21,725 bases of DNA, from positions 1 to 21,725 of the forward strand of contig JBBSOK010000046.1 of the NCBI GenBank assembly GCA_038259825.1, given 5' to 3'. This DNA is from JBBSOK01 sp038259825 (GTDB taxonomy: Bacteria > Bacteroidota > Bacteroidia > Flavobacteriales > Flavobacteriaceae). Position numbers and translations under genes: made by a program. Below the pieces are notes generated by a model that searched no databases, had not been told where the DNA came from, and worked only from the letters and a program-made list of their open reading frames with translations. Shown here piece after piece: positions 1 through 8,205 of the stretch (the first letter of the stretch is position 1; the number at the start of each line of letters is the position of its first letter).

Positions 1-199
1 AACACAATGTTCTGGCGGTAGCGTTGCAATGGGAAATTACGAAACGAGTGTTGCCCTCAAAAAAATGGGCGTTATAAGTGGAAAAGATATAACTACCGAA
101 GCTGCATTGGCCAAATTAATGTATTTATTAGGACAAAACGTTTCTCCGAAATCCTTCAAAACTATTTATGAAACTTCGCTGCGCGGCGAATTGGAATAA
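1..199 (+). CDS. ansA: Type I L-asparaginase, C-terminal fragment (5' end outside window)
   Basis: The reading frame is open from base 2 to a TAA at 197-199 and gives the last 65 residues of a protein. It starts with TQCSGGSV, followed by MGNYETS, then GVISGKDITTEAALAKLMYL, which match the C-terminal domain of cytoplasmic type I (AnsA-like) L-asparaginases, enzymes that hydrolyse L-asparagine to aspartate and ammonia. The catalytic threonines lie in the missing N-terminal part and cannot be checked. The gene runs into tRNA-Ser on the same strand 194 bases downstream; no clear hairpin terminator lies directly after the stop. The family call is firm, the symbol slightly less so. Confidence 0.85.
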   Translation, partial: TQCSGGSVAMGNYETSVALKKMGVISGKDITTEAALAKLMYLLGQNVSPKSFKTIYETSLRGELE

Positions 200-325
200 C
201 GTAAAGTTTATAGCTATCAGTTGGCTAACATAATTTAATGTTTAAGTTTAGTGTGCTTCGTTATAATAGTTGAAAATTTAGTGTGATTTTAATTAAATAT
301 TATAGCATTAATTTTTCCAAAAAAA

Positions 326-357
326 TTGGGGCAATAACCTAGTTTTAGTGATATTTG
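326..357 (+). promoter_or_regulatory. Candidate promoter for tRNA-Ser
   Basis: A TTG at 326-328 lies 21 bases upstream of GATATTTG at 350-357, which matches the Bacteroidota -7 consensus TAnnTTTG except at the first base. Transcription would start near 363, about 30 bases before the tRNA. The match is imperfect and the region is AT-rich, so this is a weak call. Confidence 0.35.
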
Positions 358-392
358 TGGCCTTACCCAAATTGGGGATTTTTAACAAAAAT

Positions 393-477
393 AGAGAGGT
401 GGCCGAGTGGTCGATGGCGCACGCCTGGAAAGCGTGTATACGGAAACGTATCGAGGGTTCGAATCCCTTCCTCTCTG
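393..477 (+). tRNA. tRNA-Ser, anticodon GGA
   Basis: An 85-base cloverleaf with a long variable arm can be folded by eye. The acceptor stem is AGAGAGG (393-399) with CCTCTCT (470-476) and discriminator G477. The anticodon stem is CACGC (420-424) with GCGTG (432-436), and the loop CTGGAAA places GGA at 427-429, which reads UCC/UCU serine codons. The variable arm is TATACG-GAAA-CGTATC, and the T arm has the GTTCGAAT loop on a GAGGG/CCCTT stem. The long variable arm is the class II feature expected for serine. CCA is not encoded (GCTA follows). A terminator-like hairpin starts 23 bases downstream. Confidence 0.97.
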
Positions 478-500
478 CTAGTTTGACAATAGTCAAGAGT

Positions 501-531
501 AACCCTGTAAATTTCTATTTCGGGTTTTTTT
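501..531 (+). terminator. Intrinsic terminator after tRNA-Ser
   Basis: AACCC at 501-505 pairs with GGGTT at 522-526, and a T run to 531 follows. The stem is short (5 bp) and the loop 16 bases, but the position just after the tRNA and the T tract fit a rho-independent terminator. Confidence 0.6.
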
Positions 532-647
532 ATCTTTTACCCAACTTGGCACTAAATTTGCTTTTTCATACTTTTTTATACATTAATCCTTAAAGATAGT
601 ATTCAACATTATGATGAATATGTATATGGTGAAAAGCAATTTTTTAT

Positions 648-679
648 TTGTAGGAAAACTTTTGTTATACTTACATTTG
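648..679 (+). promoter_or_regulatory. Candidate promoter for the sensor kinase operon
   Basis: TTG at 648-650, then 21 bases, then TACATTTG at 672-679, a perfect match to the Bacteroidota -7 element TAnnTTTG. The start would be near 685, leaving a leader of about 140 bases before the kinase ATG at 829. A 6-bp hairpin (678-696) would overlap the initial transcript. Confidence 0.45.
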
Positions 680-828
680 CTTCTTCTTTTGAAGCACAAG
701 ATTTAAATATGTTTTTACTATTTTATAAATTGTGTATAGTTTATATACTATTAATATTTATAGCCTTTTATTACTATGATAAAATTTAATATATTTATGA
801 AAGTAAAATCAATTTTGGATTTTGTAAA

Positions 829-3800
829 ATGTTGATGAATCAACATCTTCTCCAAAAAAATGCAAGCAAAAATCCCCACTATTTGAAAACGAGAGTAAAA
901 GTACTTCATCTTGAAGGCATTTTTGAAGACGCAGAGCGTATAAACAGAGTGCTAAAAAAGGGAAGAATTAATTGTGAAATCTTAGTGGTAAACAATAAGT
1001 GTACTTTCCTAGAAGCACTTTCTTATTTTGCTCCAGATATTATCCTAACCGATCACGTAACTCCTAACTTTAAGTCAACACAGGTTATCGAAACAGCAAA
1101 GATGAGAGGAATAAACGTTCCTATTATTCTTGTAACTTCGGAACTGTGTGATGAAAAAGCTATTGAAATACTTAACCAAGGAGCGGCGGATTATCTCTTT
1201 AAAGACCGCTTAAACCGCTTGCCCTACGCGGTGCAAAATGCTATTGATAAAAACAGATTGAAACTACAATTGTGTGAAACGGAAAAATCCAATCTAGATG
1301 TACTTTCTTCACTTAGTTCCCATATTGCTTTGGTAAGTTTTGACGGTACATTGGTAGCGGTTAATAAAGCTTGGGAAGAATACGATGTAAATAATGGTAC
1401 AAAGTGTTTTGAGCGTTTATCCGTAGGAAGTAATTATTTTGATGTTTGCAAAGAAGCAATAACATATGGGGATTGCGTTACTGCCGAAGCATTAGCTGGA
1501 ATTAAATCTATCCTGAAAAGTAAAAAACCATACTTTGAAATGGAATACGCTAGTCATTCTACAGAGCAGGAGCAATGGTTTTTATTTAGTGCGAGGACTT
1601 ATGGAAGTAATACTAATAAAGTTGTTATTTCACATCAAAACATAACCGAAAGGAAGATTGCGGAAAACGAACTTATTAATACCACAGTTGAGCTGCAGCA
1701 AACCCTCGCTAAGTTTACTAAAATTTTGGACTCCTCCTTGGATGTTATTTGCACAATAAACAGAGAGGGTGAATTTGTAAACGTTAGCGCAGCTTCACAA
1801 AAAGCTTGGGGCTATAAATCAAAAGATCTTGTAGGCAGCAAGTTTATGGGTTTTGTTCATCCCCAGGATATAGAAATTACAAACAAGGCGACGGAGAAAA
1901 TTATTAAGGGTAGAAAAATTCCAATATTCGAAAATAGATTTATCCATAAAAATGGAAGGATAGTTCCGTTGTTATGGTCTGTTAATTGGGATGAGAAATT
2001 GGGTTTATTGTGTTGTATTGCGAAGGATATTACAGAGAAAATTAGCTTGGAGAGGGCTATTGAAAATGAAAGAGATCAGTTTTACGATGTTTTATTGAAA
2101 GCGCCATCTGCAATCGGTGTAATAAAAGGTAAAAACCATGTTTTTGATATGGCAAATCCGCTTTATCTGCAACTAATAGGGAAAAATGATATTATTGGAA
2201 AAAGTGTTATAGAAGTGCTTCCGGAAGTAATTGAACAGGGTTTTGTTGCAATGTTAGACAAGGTTTACCAAACTGGCGAGCCTTATATTGGCAAGGAGGC
2301 GTTAGTAAAAATAGATAAAAATAACAATGGCGAGCTTGTTGAAATGTACATGGATTTCGTTTTTCAAGCCTTTAAAAATGGAAAAGGAGAAACAGAAGGG
2401 GTCTCTTTTTTTATAAATGACATAACAGAACAGGTATTTTCGAATAAAAAAATAAAAAAGAGCGAGAAACAATACCGCCAGATTGTTGAAACCGCGCAAG
2501 AAGGCATTTGGCTTTTAGATGAAAACCAAAGGATAATCTTCGTTAATAAAAAGATGTGTGAAATACTTGAATACACTGAAGAAGAAATTTTATGCAAAGA
2601 ACATCTATATTTTATGGATGAATGTGAAAAGAAAAAAGCATTAAAAGCTATTAAAAGAAGAAAAAGAGGAATAGCCGAGAGTTATGAACTAGCTTTTAAA
2701 TCTAAAACTGGAAAGCACATTTTAACAAGTATATCTGCCAATCCAATTTTTGATGACTCGTCAAAATATAAAGGTTCCCTAGGAATGGTTTCAGATATTA
2801 CTGAAAAGAAAATTGCAGAGGGAAATAACAGATTTAAAGCTAATCTTCTTAATACTATAGGTCAAGCTGCCATTGCTACAGACTTGGATGGAGTTGTTAC
2901 TTATTGGAATAAAGCTGCAGAAAATGCGTACGGTTGGACACACGAAGAAGCCGTAGGAACGAATATTATGCACCTTACAACTTCTAATTCAACAAAGCAA
3001 CAGGCCACAGAAATAATGAAGGATTTGAAAAATGGTCATACTTGGTCCGGGGAGTTTGAAGTTCAGCGAAAGGATGGAAGCTATTTTCCAGCTAGTGTTG
3101 CAAATTCTCCAATCTATAACGAGAATAATGAATTAAGCGGAATTATTGGTATATCATCAGACATTACAGAAAAGAAAAAGCTTGAGGCGTTATTGGACAA
3201 ATCTAATAGACTTGCGCGTATAGGTAGCTGGGAAATTGATGTAAAGAGCGGTTCCGTTTTTTGGTCGGATATAACAAAAGAAATTCGTGAAGCAGATCCG
3301 GATTTTATTCCTGATCTTAAAACGGGTATAGGTTTTTTCGCAAAGGATAATGATAAAGAAGTTATAAGTAATAGGCTGCAAGAATGCATTGATAGCGGCA
3401 TTCCTTGGGACGAGGAATTGGAGATTATGACATTCAAAGGAAATATGAAATGGGTGCGGACTATAGGCGAAGCAGAGTTTTTTAATGGAGAGTGTATCAA
3501 AGTTTATGGTAGTTTCCAAGACATTACTGAAAGAAAAAAAGCTGAAATTGAACGTGTAAAGATGGTGTCTGATATTATTCAGCGTAATAGTGATCTTGAA
3601 CAATTTTCGTATATTGTTTCACATAACCTTCGTGCTCCAACGGCAAACATTATTGGTTTTGCTGGAATTTTGTTAAATGAAAACCTTACACCGGAAGAGC
3701 AAAGAGAATCGCTTATGGGTCTTTCCTCCTCTGTTGCAGTACTTGATGATGTAATTAAGGATATTAATACAATATTGCAGATTCAAAAAGAAGTACACGA

Positions 3801-4254
3801 AAAGAAGGAAACAATTGTCTTTTCAAAACTGGTTGACGATATAATGATTAGTATTCAAAAGCTTGTAATAAAACCTCGTGCACGGATTGTATGTGATTTC
3901 TCAGAAGTAGACAAAATTTATTCACTCAAAATTTATATTTACAGTATTTTTTATAACTTGATAATTAATAGCATTAAATATGGAAAACCCAATAAGCCGC
4001 CAATTATTGATATAAAAAGTAGAAATGAAAATGGAAAAATAATTCTAACTTTCAAAGACAACGGTTTGGGAATAGACATTGACGCAATTGGAACGAAAAT
4101 TTTTGGTCTTTACAATCGTTTTCATTCACATGTGGAAGGCAAAGGAATGGGGTTATTTATGGTAAAAGCTCAAGTAGAGCTGCTTGGAGGCACAATTGCA
4201 GTGTCTAGTGAGCTTAATAAAGGAACAGAATTTACAATAATTTTTGATAATTAA
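829..4254 (+). CDS. Soluble multi-PAS hybrid sensor histidine kinase (REC-PASx6-HisKA-HATPase)
   Basis: This 1141-residue protein has no membrane segment or signal peptide, so it should act in the cytoplasm. Domains in order: an N-terminal receiver (about 23-135) with the likely phosphoacceptor D75 (LTDH), T103 and K125, but E29 in place of the usual acidic pair; six PAS domains at about 150-280, 290-405, 415-535, 545-660, 668-783 and 788-903, each ending in a DIT(E) motif; HisKA with H932 (SHNLRAP); and HATPase_c with N-box N1043/N1047, G1 box DNGLG (1077-1081) and G2 box GKGMGL (1104-1109). It should autophosphorylate on H932. The regulator gene 12 bases downstream is the obvious partner. 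PAS ligands cannot be read from sequence. The next in-frame ATG (835) is an equally possible start. No DNA-binding domain is present, so its output is unknown. Confidence 0.93.
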   Translation: MLMNQHLLQKNASKNPHYLKTRVKVLHLEGIFEDAERINRVLKKGRINCEILVVNNKCTFLEALSYFAPDIILTDHVTPNFKSTQVIETAKMRGINVPIILVTSELCDEKAIEILNQGAADYLFKDRLNRLPYAVQNAIDKNRLKLQLCETEKSNLDVLSSLSSHIALVSFDGTLVAVNKAWEEYDVNNGTKCFERLSVGSNYFDVCKEAITYGDCVTAEALAGIKSILKSKKPYFEMEYASHSTEQEQWFLFSARTYGSNTNKVVISHQNITERKIAENELINTTVELQQTLAKFTKILDSSLDVICTINREGEFVNVSAASQKAWGYKSKDLVGSKFMGFVHPQDIEITNKATEKIIKGRKIPIFENRFIHKNGRIVPLLWSVNWDEKLGLLCCIAKDITEKISLERAIENERDQFYDVLLKAPSAIGVIKGKNHVFDMANPLYLQLIGKNDIIGKSVIEVLPEVIEQGFVAMLDKVYQTGEPYIGKEALVKIDKNNNGELVEMYMDFVFQAFKNGKGETEGVSFFINDITEQVFSNKKIKKSEKQYRQIVETAQEGIWLLDENQRIIFVNKKMCEILEYTEEEILCKEHLYFMDECEKKKALKAIKRRKRGIAESYELAFKSKTGKHILTSISANPIFDDSSKYKGSLGMVSDITEKKIAEGNNRFKANLLNTIGQAAIATDLDGVVTYWNKAAENAYGWTHEEAVGTNIMHLTTSNSTKQQATEIMKDLKNGHTWSGEFEVQRKDGSYFPASVANSPIYNENNELSGIIGISSDITEKKKLEALLDKSNRLARIGSWEIDVKSGSVFWSDITKEIREADPDFIPDLKTGIGFFAKDNDKEVISNRLQECIDSGIPWDEELEIMTFKGNMKWVRTIGEAEFFNGECIKVYGSFQDITERKKAEIERVKMVSDIIQRNSDLEQFSYIVSHNLRAPTANIIGFAGILLNENLTPEEQRESLMGLSSSVAVLDDVIKDINTILQIQKEVHEKKETIVFSKLVDDIMISIQKLVIKPRARIVCDFSEVDKIYSLKIYIYSIFYNLIINSIKYGKPNKPPIIDIKSRNENGKIILTFKDNGLGIDIDAIGTKIFGLYNRFHSHVEGKGMGLFMVKAQVELLGGTIAVSSELNKGTEFTIIFDN

Positions 4255-4266
4255 ATTTTATATATA

Positions 4267-4656
4267 ATGGGTAAAGCAATAAGACACTTTTTACTTGTTG
4301 ATGATGATGCCATAAACAATGTTCTCACAAAAATGATACTCAAAAAATCATTTGGGGAAGTGCAAATCAATGCGTTTACTGTTCCAGAGGAAGGATTAGA
4401 ATTTATGAAATCTGAACCTATAAATAATCCGCCAGTAATTCTTCTCCTTGACATTAACATGCCTACGATTTCCGGTTGGGAATATCTAGACGCCTTTGAG
4501 CTGTTTGACCCGACAATAAAAATGAAGTACGAAATTTATATTCTTTCTTCCTCTGTGGATCCAAAGGACATAAATAGAGCCAAAGAAAACCCTCTTGTCA
4601 AAGATTTTATTGAAAAACCTATTAATAATGAAATTTTAAGGAAAATGTTTGTATAG
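4267..4656 (+). CDS. Single-domain response regulator (CheY-like receiver)
   Basis: This 129-residue protein is a bare receiver domain. It has the acidic cluster D12-D13-D14, the phosphoacceptor D62 in LLLDINMP, the switch serines in LSSS (94-96), and the conserved lysine K117 in EKP. There is no output domain. It starts 12 bases after the kinase stop, so the two are almost certainly co-transcribed and the regulator is probably phosphorylated by the kinase or relays phosphate to its receiver. The target is unknown. The gene ends 18 bases from the convergent oxidoreductase gene, with no hairpin terminator visible between them. Confidence 0.95.
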   Translation: MGKAIRHFLLVDDDAINNVLTKMILKKSFGEVQINAFTVPEEGLEFMKSEPINNPPVILLLDINMPTISGWEYLDAFELFDPTIKMKYEIYILSSSVDPKDINRAKENPLVKDFIEKPINNEILRKMFV

Positions 4657-4674
4657 AAGAATAGAAAAAAATAC

Positions 4675-5877
4675 CTATCTCCAAAATTTGTAATATTCTA
4701 AATATTCGTGTGCGTTATTATTTAAAGAGTTCATAATTGCGTCCATGCCCATAACACTAAAGGTAATTCCATTGCCACCAAAACCTAATATGTAATGCTC
4801 GTTTTTTGCAGGATCGGGTTTACCCATATAAGGCAGCCCATCTTTTGTTTCCCCGAATGTACCAGCCCAAGAATAATCAAGTATAAACGGTATGTTTGGA
4901 AAGGTGTTATTAAATGCTTTAACTAACAACTTTTCCTTTTTTGGCAGGTAAGCATCTCGCCTCTTGGCATTTTTAAAATCTTCATCGCCTCCGCCCATAA
5001 TTATACGGTTATCTTTTGTACTTCTAAAATATAGGTATGGTTCATCAGTGTTCCAAAATATATTTTCTTTGAAAGCCTTGGGAATTTTCGGTAATGCTTC
5101 GCTAGCCAAGGCAAAAGTGCTTTTTAATTTAACAACGTCTTCTTTCAAAGTTTCCACACTTTCATAGCCTGTGCAATGTATAAGCTGCTGTGTTTTAATG
5201 GTTACTCCGTTTTCGGTTTTAAGCTCAATAAATTCTTTGTGATGTGTAATTTTTTCAATAGATGTTCGGTCATAAATGGTAAGTCCGTTCTTGCTAGAAA
5301 AATTCAACAAATCCTTGGCAAGTTCATACGGATCCATAATAGCTCCGGATTTGGATTTAATCCCCAGCAATCCTTTTTTAATTCCCAATGCGACTAATTC
5401 CTCTTTCTCAATTAAGGAAACATTAAAACCGTGTTGCTTTCTTGCATTAAATTCATCATTTATAAATTGAATATCCTTTTTATTAGTTGTAAAATAAATA
5501 CTGTTTTTACGCTCAAATTCACAATCGCTTTTAACCTCCTTAACAATTTTTTCAAGATCAAAAATTGCTTGTTCACAAGCTTTATAACTACTTACCGCTT
5601 TTGTTAATCCAATTTGTTCTATAAGTTGGTGCAAAGGAACGTCAATTTCATATTGTAGCATCGCGGTACTCGCTGAGCTACTTCCATTAAACACATCTCG
5701 TCTTTCAAGTATTATGACTTTTTTATTTTCTTTTATCAATTTATATGATATTAAAGCGGCAGTAATCCCACCTCCTAATATAACAATAGGTGCTTCAAGA
5801 TTTTCCTGGAGAGACGGATAAGATTTTCCGAGACTATTTTTTATAAGCCAGTAAGGCTCATTAGAGCGTATATCCAT
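4675..5877 (-). CDS. FAD-dependent oxidoreductase, DAO (D-amino-acid/glycine oxidase-like) family
   Basis: A 400-residue soluble protein. The dinucleotide-binding fold starts at about residue 30 with VILGGGITA (G35, G37, A40) and ends its second strand at VIILER, with E58 able to bind the FAD ribose. It is followed by GSSSASTAMLQYE, the usual early DAO motif. The C-terminal half contains a substrate-domain strand set and the terminal FAD motif around LPYMGKP and GFGGNGITFSVMG. This layout matches DAO-family flavoenzymes that oxidise amines or amino acids, such as gamma-glutamylputrescine oxidase relatives, but the substrate is not predictable. There is no C-terminal Rieske domain and no signal peptide. 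It is a single-gene unit, converging on the response regulator gene. Confidence 0.88.
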   Translation of the reverse strand: MDIRSNEPYWLIKNSLGKSYPSLQENLEAPIVILGGGITAALISYKLIKENKKVIILERRDVFNGSSSASTAMLQYEIDVPLHQLIEQIGLTKAVSSYKACEQAIFDLEKIVKEVKSDCEFERKNSIYFTTNKKDIQFINDEFNARKQHGFNVSLIEKEELVALGIKKGLLGIKSKSGAIMDPYELAKDLLNFSSKNGLTIYDRTSIEKITHHKEFIELKTENGVTIKTQQLIHCTGYESVETLKEDVVKLKSTFALASEALPKIPKAFKENIFWNTDEPYLYFRSTKDNRIIMGGGDEDFKNAKRRDAYLPKKEKLLVKAFNNTFPNIPFILDYSWAGTFGETKDGLPYMGKPDPAKNEHYILGFGGNGITFSVMGMDAIMNSLNNNAHEYLEYYKFWR

Positions 5878-5914
5878 AAAGTATTATTCAAATTTTATTT
5901 TGTGTTTGTTACCT

Positions 5915-5944
5915 GAATGTTAAATAAAAATAAAGGTGCGACAA
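5915..5944 (-). promoter_or_regulatory. Weak candidate promoter for the FAD oxidoreductase gene
   Basis: On the minus strand TTG (5944-5942) is followed after 19 bases by TAACATTC (5922-5915), which matches TAnnTTTG at four of its six defined bases. It would give a leader of about 30 bases. Low confidence because the -7 match is poor. Confidence 0.25.
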
Positions 5945-6246
5945 TTTTTTATTAGTTCATAACGGATATACTTAAAAGTATAGCTTGTTTAAAACCTGCT
6001 CTTTATTACCACTTTAGATCATTTTAAACTATTAAATTTAAAAGGATTTTAGTCTGTAAATATGGAATATCCAAGTATATTTAAAATGCAATTATTTTCA
6101 TGTCACATTTTTTTTTCTATATTCGCAACCGTTCTTAACGATAGGATAGTATAAATAAGATGTATACTATTTTTATAAAAAGTATTTTAATGTGGTTAAC
6201 ATTAAAGTGTGAAAGCTAAATTTTTTACTGTATTTTAATATTCTTG

Positions 6247-6275
6247 TTGTTTAATTAAATTATTTTATATCTTTA
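6247..6275 (+). promoter_or_regulatory. Promoter for the exbB operon
   Basis: TTG at 6247-6249, then 18 bases, then TATCTTTA at 6268-6275 (one mismatch to TAnnTTTG). Transcription would start near 6281, about 30 bases upstream of the exbB ATG at 6313. Confidence 0.55.
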
Positions 6276-6312
6276 AACCTTTAACTAAAAATCAAACCTT
6301 AAGTCGATACCA

Positions 6313-7119
6313 ATGAAAAAATTATTTTCTATTATGGCGATTGCCTCAATGATCTTTGCAGGCTCTCTTAATGTAAATGCAGCAACTGCGAAATCTATTC
6401 CACTAGCAACCCAAAGTTTAGTAACTGCTTCAGCTATTTCTTTTCTTCAAGATGAAGCAACGGAAGATGTAGCTGCGGATAATAAATCGTTTCACCAAAA
6501 TTTAAAAGAACGTTTCGTTGAAGGTGGTCCAGCCTTTATGGGAATTGTACTTTTATGTTTGATTCTAGGTTTAGCTATTGCTATTGAAAGAATTATATAC
6601 TTAAATCTTTCTACAACAAATACTCAAAAATTAGCTCAAAATGTTGAAGATGCCCTTAATAGTGGTGGCATTGAAGCAGCTAAGGAAGTTTGTAGAAACA
6701 CAAAAGGTCCTGTTGCCTCTATATATTATCAAGGTTTAGACCGCGCCGATGAAGGTATTGATATGGCTGAAAAAGCTGTTGTTGCCTACGGTGGTGTACA
6801 AATGGGTCAATTAGAGAAAAATGTATCTTGGATTTCATTATTTATAGCCTTGGCACCGATGCTTGGGTTTATGGGTACTGTAATCGGGATGATATTAGCA
6901 TTCGATAAAATTGAAGCTGCTGGAGATATGAACCCTTCACTAGTTGCGGGTGGTATTAAAGTAGCACTTTTAACAACTGTATTTGGTCTTGTAGTAGCAA
7001 TTATACTTCAAGTGTTTTACAATTACATTATCGCAAAAATTGATAGTATTGTAAACAGTATGGAAGATGCATCTATCACACTTGTTGATATGTTGTACGA
7101 CTACAAAAACAAAAAGTAA
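6313..7119 (+). CDS. exbB: ExbB/TolQ/MotA-family proton channel subunit
   Basis: A 268-residue inner-membrane protein. An N-terminal signal-like segment (1-23) and a roughly 45-residue low-complexity periplasmic stretch precede the first core helix (about 73-95). The second core helix (about 173-197) carries the family signature LAPMLGFMGTVIGM, and the third (about 213-240) has LLTTVFGL with the pore threonines T221 and T222. In the known family, an ExbB pentamer surrounds an ExbD dimer and converts proton motive force into movement that drives outer-membrane transport. The cytoplasmic loop between helices 1 and 2 is about 75 residues. It is the first gene of a four-gene unit. The signal-like extension is seen in Bacteroidota ExbB proteins and is absent in the short TolQ type. 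No tonB gene lies in the window. Confidence 0.93.
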   Translation: MKKLFSIMAIASMIFAGSLNVNAATAKSIPLATQSLVTASAISFLQDEATEDVAADNKSFHQNLKERFVEGGPAFMGIVLLCLILGLAIAIERIIYLNLSTTNTQKLAQNVEDALNSGGIEAAKEVCRNTKGPVASIYYQGLDRADEGIDMAEKAVVAYGGVQMGQLEKNVSWISLFIALAPMLGFMGTVIGMILAFDKIEAAGDMNPSLVAGGIKVALLTTVFGLVVAIILQVFYNYIIAKIDSIVNSMEDASITLVDMLYDYKNKK

Positions 7120-7140
7120 AATTAAAAAACACCAAATAAA

Positions 7141-7563
7141 ATGGGTTTACATAAAATTTTAAAAATAGTAGCGCTTCTGCTAAGCATTGTAGGAATTGTA
7201 TTCTGGGCAATCATAGTTTATAAAGGTGATGAGGTTGTTGGTGCAACTGGAGAAGGGCTTGATGGTATTTTATATGCTGCGTATGTTCTATTGGCAATTG
7301 TTTTAATTACGGTTATAATATTTGTACTAAAAGGTGTATTTGAAGGCAATGTAAAAAACACATTAATTTCCGTTGGTGCCTTTTTAGCTGTAGTTCTTAT
7401 TTCCTACGTTTTATCTGATGGTACACCAATGACTATCAAAGATGAAGTGTTATCGGCTAGTGGCTCGAAATGGGTTGGAGCAGGATTATATGCTTTTTAT
7501 ATATTAGCTGTAATAGCAATTGGAGCAATGGTTTTTGGCGGAATTAAAAAAGCAACAAAATAA
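7141..7563 (+). CDS. Small four-helix membrane protein of the exbB-exbD operon
   Basis: This 140-residue protein has four predicted transmembrane helices at about 6-27, 43-65, 73-92 and 112-133, joined by short loops, with basic residues at both ends. I do not recognise a named domain. It sits 21 bases after exbB, and its TAA overlaps the ATG of the next exbD by one base (TAATG), which suggests translational coupling. From memory, a small membrane protein at this position is common in flavobacterial exbB-exbD-exbD clusters, which makes it a likely accessory subunit of the ExbBD motor. That is inference from position only. Confidence 0.8.
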   Translation: MGLHKILKIVALLLSIVGIVFWAIIVYKGDEVVGATGEGLDGILYAAYVLLAIVLITVIIFVLKGVFEGNVKNTLISVGAFLAVVLISYVLSDGTPMTIKDEVLSASGSKWVGAGLYAFYILAVIAIGAMVFGGIKKATK

Positions 7564-8186
7564 TGGCAAGAAGAGAAACACCAGAAGTAAATGCTGGGTC
7601 TATGGCAGACATTGCATTCCTTTTGCTTATTTTTTTCTTGGTAACTACTACCATAGAAAAAGACAAGGGGATTGCAAGACAGTTGCCGCCCAAAGAGCCA
7701 CCAACAGATGAGCCTGTAATTATAAAGCAGAAAAACTTGTTTATTGTAAATGTGAACAAGCACGATCAATTATTGGTTGAAGAAAGCTTGATGGAATTAA
7801 AAGACCTAAAGCAAGCTGCAATAGAGTTTTTGGATAATGGCGGACAGCCAAACGGTACTGAAGGATATTGCGACTACTGTAAAGGTCAAAGAGATCCAGA
7901 GTCTTCAGATAATCCAGATAAGGCTATTATCTCTGTTCAAAATGATAGAGAGACTTCTTATAAAATGTACATCGCAGTCCAAAACGAATTAGTTGGTGCT
8001 TATAATTTTTTAAGAAATAGAGAGTCACAAAGACTTTATGGTTTTAAATTTACGGAAGTAAGTAGCGCTATAGATGAAGGTAGTTACAAAGGAAATGAAT
8101 CTTCAGCTAAAGAAAAGTTGGAGAAAATTCAGGAAATGTTCCCTTTAAAATTATCTGAAGCAGAACCAAAAAAATCAGGAGTTTAA
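7563..8186 (+). CDS. exbD: ExbD/TolR-family protein 1, with periplasmic CxxC insert
   Basis: A 207-residue protein with one N-terminal transmembrane helix (about 13-30). It carries the functionally essential aspartate D16 (SMADIAF), the residue that in ExbD/TolR takes up protons in the ExbB pore. The periplasmic domain is longer than the usual ~140-residue ExbD. Between about residues 90 and 120 it holds a hydrophilic insert with C103-D-Y-C106, and it ends with a charged tail. The start overlaps the stop of the upstream gene. The sibling exbD follows 19 bases downstream, so the motor may contain an ExbD heterodimer. The role of the cysteine pair is unknown; in the oxidising periplasm it could form a disulfide. 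Confidence 0.93.
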   Translation: MARRETPEVNAGSMADIAFLLLIFFLVTTTIEKDKGIARQLPPKEPPTDEPVIIKQKNLFIVNVNKHDQLLVEESLMELKDLKQAAIEFLDNGGQPNGTEGYCDYCKGQRDPESSDNPDKAIISVQNDRETSYKMYIAVQNELVGAYNFLRNRESQRLYGFKFTEVSSAIDEGSYKGNESSAKEKLEKIQEMFPLKLSEAEPKKSGV

Positions 8187-8205
8187 ATAAAGAAAGAAAA
8201 TAGAA

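Larger units (their letters stand above)
478..828. other. Intergenic region between tRNA-Ser and the sensor kinase gene
   Basis: These 351 bases hold no convincing gene. They contain the tRNA terminator (501-531), a candidate promoter for the kinase (648-679) directly followed by a small hairpin (TGCTTC 678-683 with GAAGCA 691-696), and a very AT-rich stretch (700-800) with TATACTAT at 744-751. A short ATG frame from 797 closes after 12 codons, out of frame with the kinase, and is not supported as a gene. Confidence 0.6.
5878..6312. other. Intergenic region between divergent oxidoreductase and exbB genes
   Basis: These 435 AT-rich bases contain no supportable gene. They hold a weak minus-strand promoter candidate for the oxidoreductase (5915-5944), a good plus-strand promoter for exbB (6247-6275), and two dyads: TATACTT-AA-AAGTATA at 5967-5982 and ATAGTATA-N9-TATACTAT at 6146-6170. 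The dyads could be operator sites, but chance palindromes are common at this base composition. Confidence 0.6.

Noticed and set aside
393..477. tRNA-Ser as an integration (att) site for a genomic island
   Set aside because: No integrase gene is present and I found no second copy of the tRNA 3' end in the window.
308..593. Short reading frames on both strands across the tRNA gene
   Set aside because: They run through the tRNA cloverleaf and have no protein-like composition.
797..835. A 12-codon upstream frame as a kinase leader peptide
   Set aside because: It lacks any ribosome-binding signal or attenuator structure and is explained by chance in AT-rich DNA.
3114..3603. Antisense frames of 128 and 137 codons inside the kinase gene
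   Set aside because: They mirror the kinase coding strand; the sense protein is a clear PAS domain here, and the antisense products show no recognisable motif.
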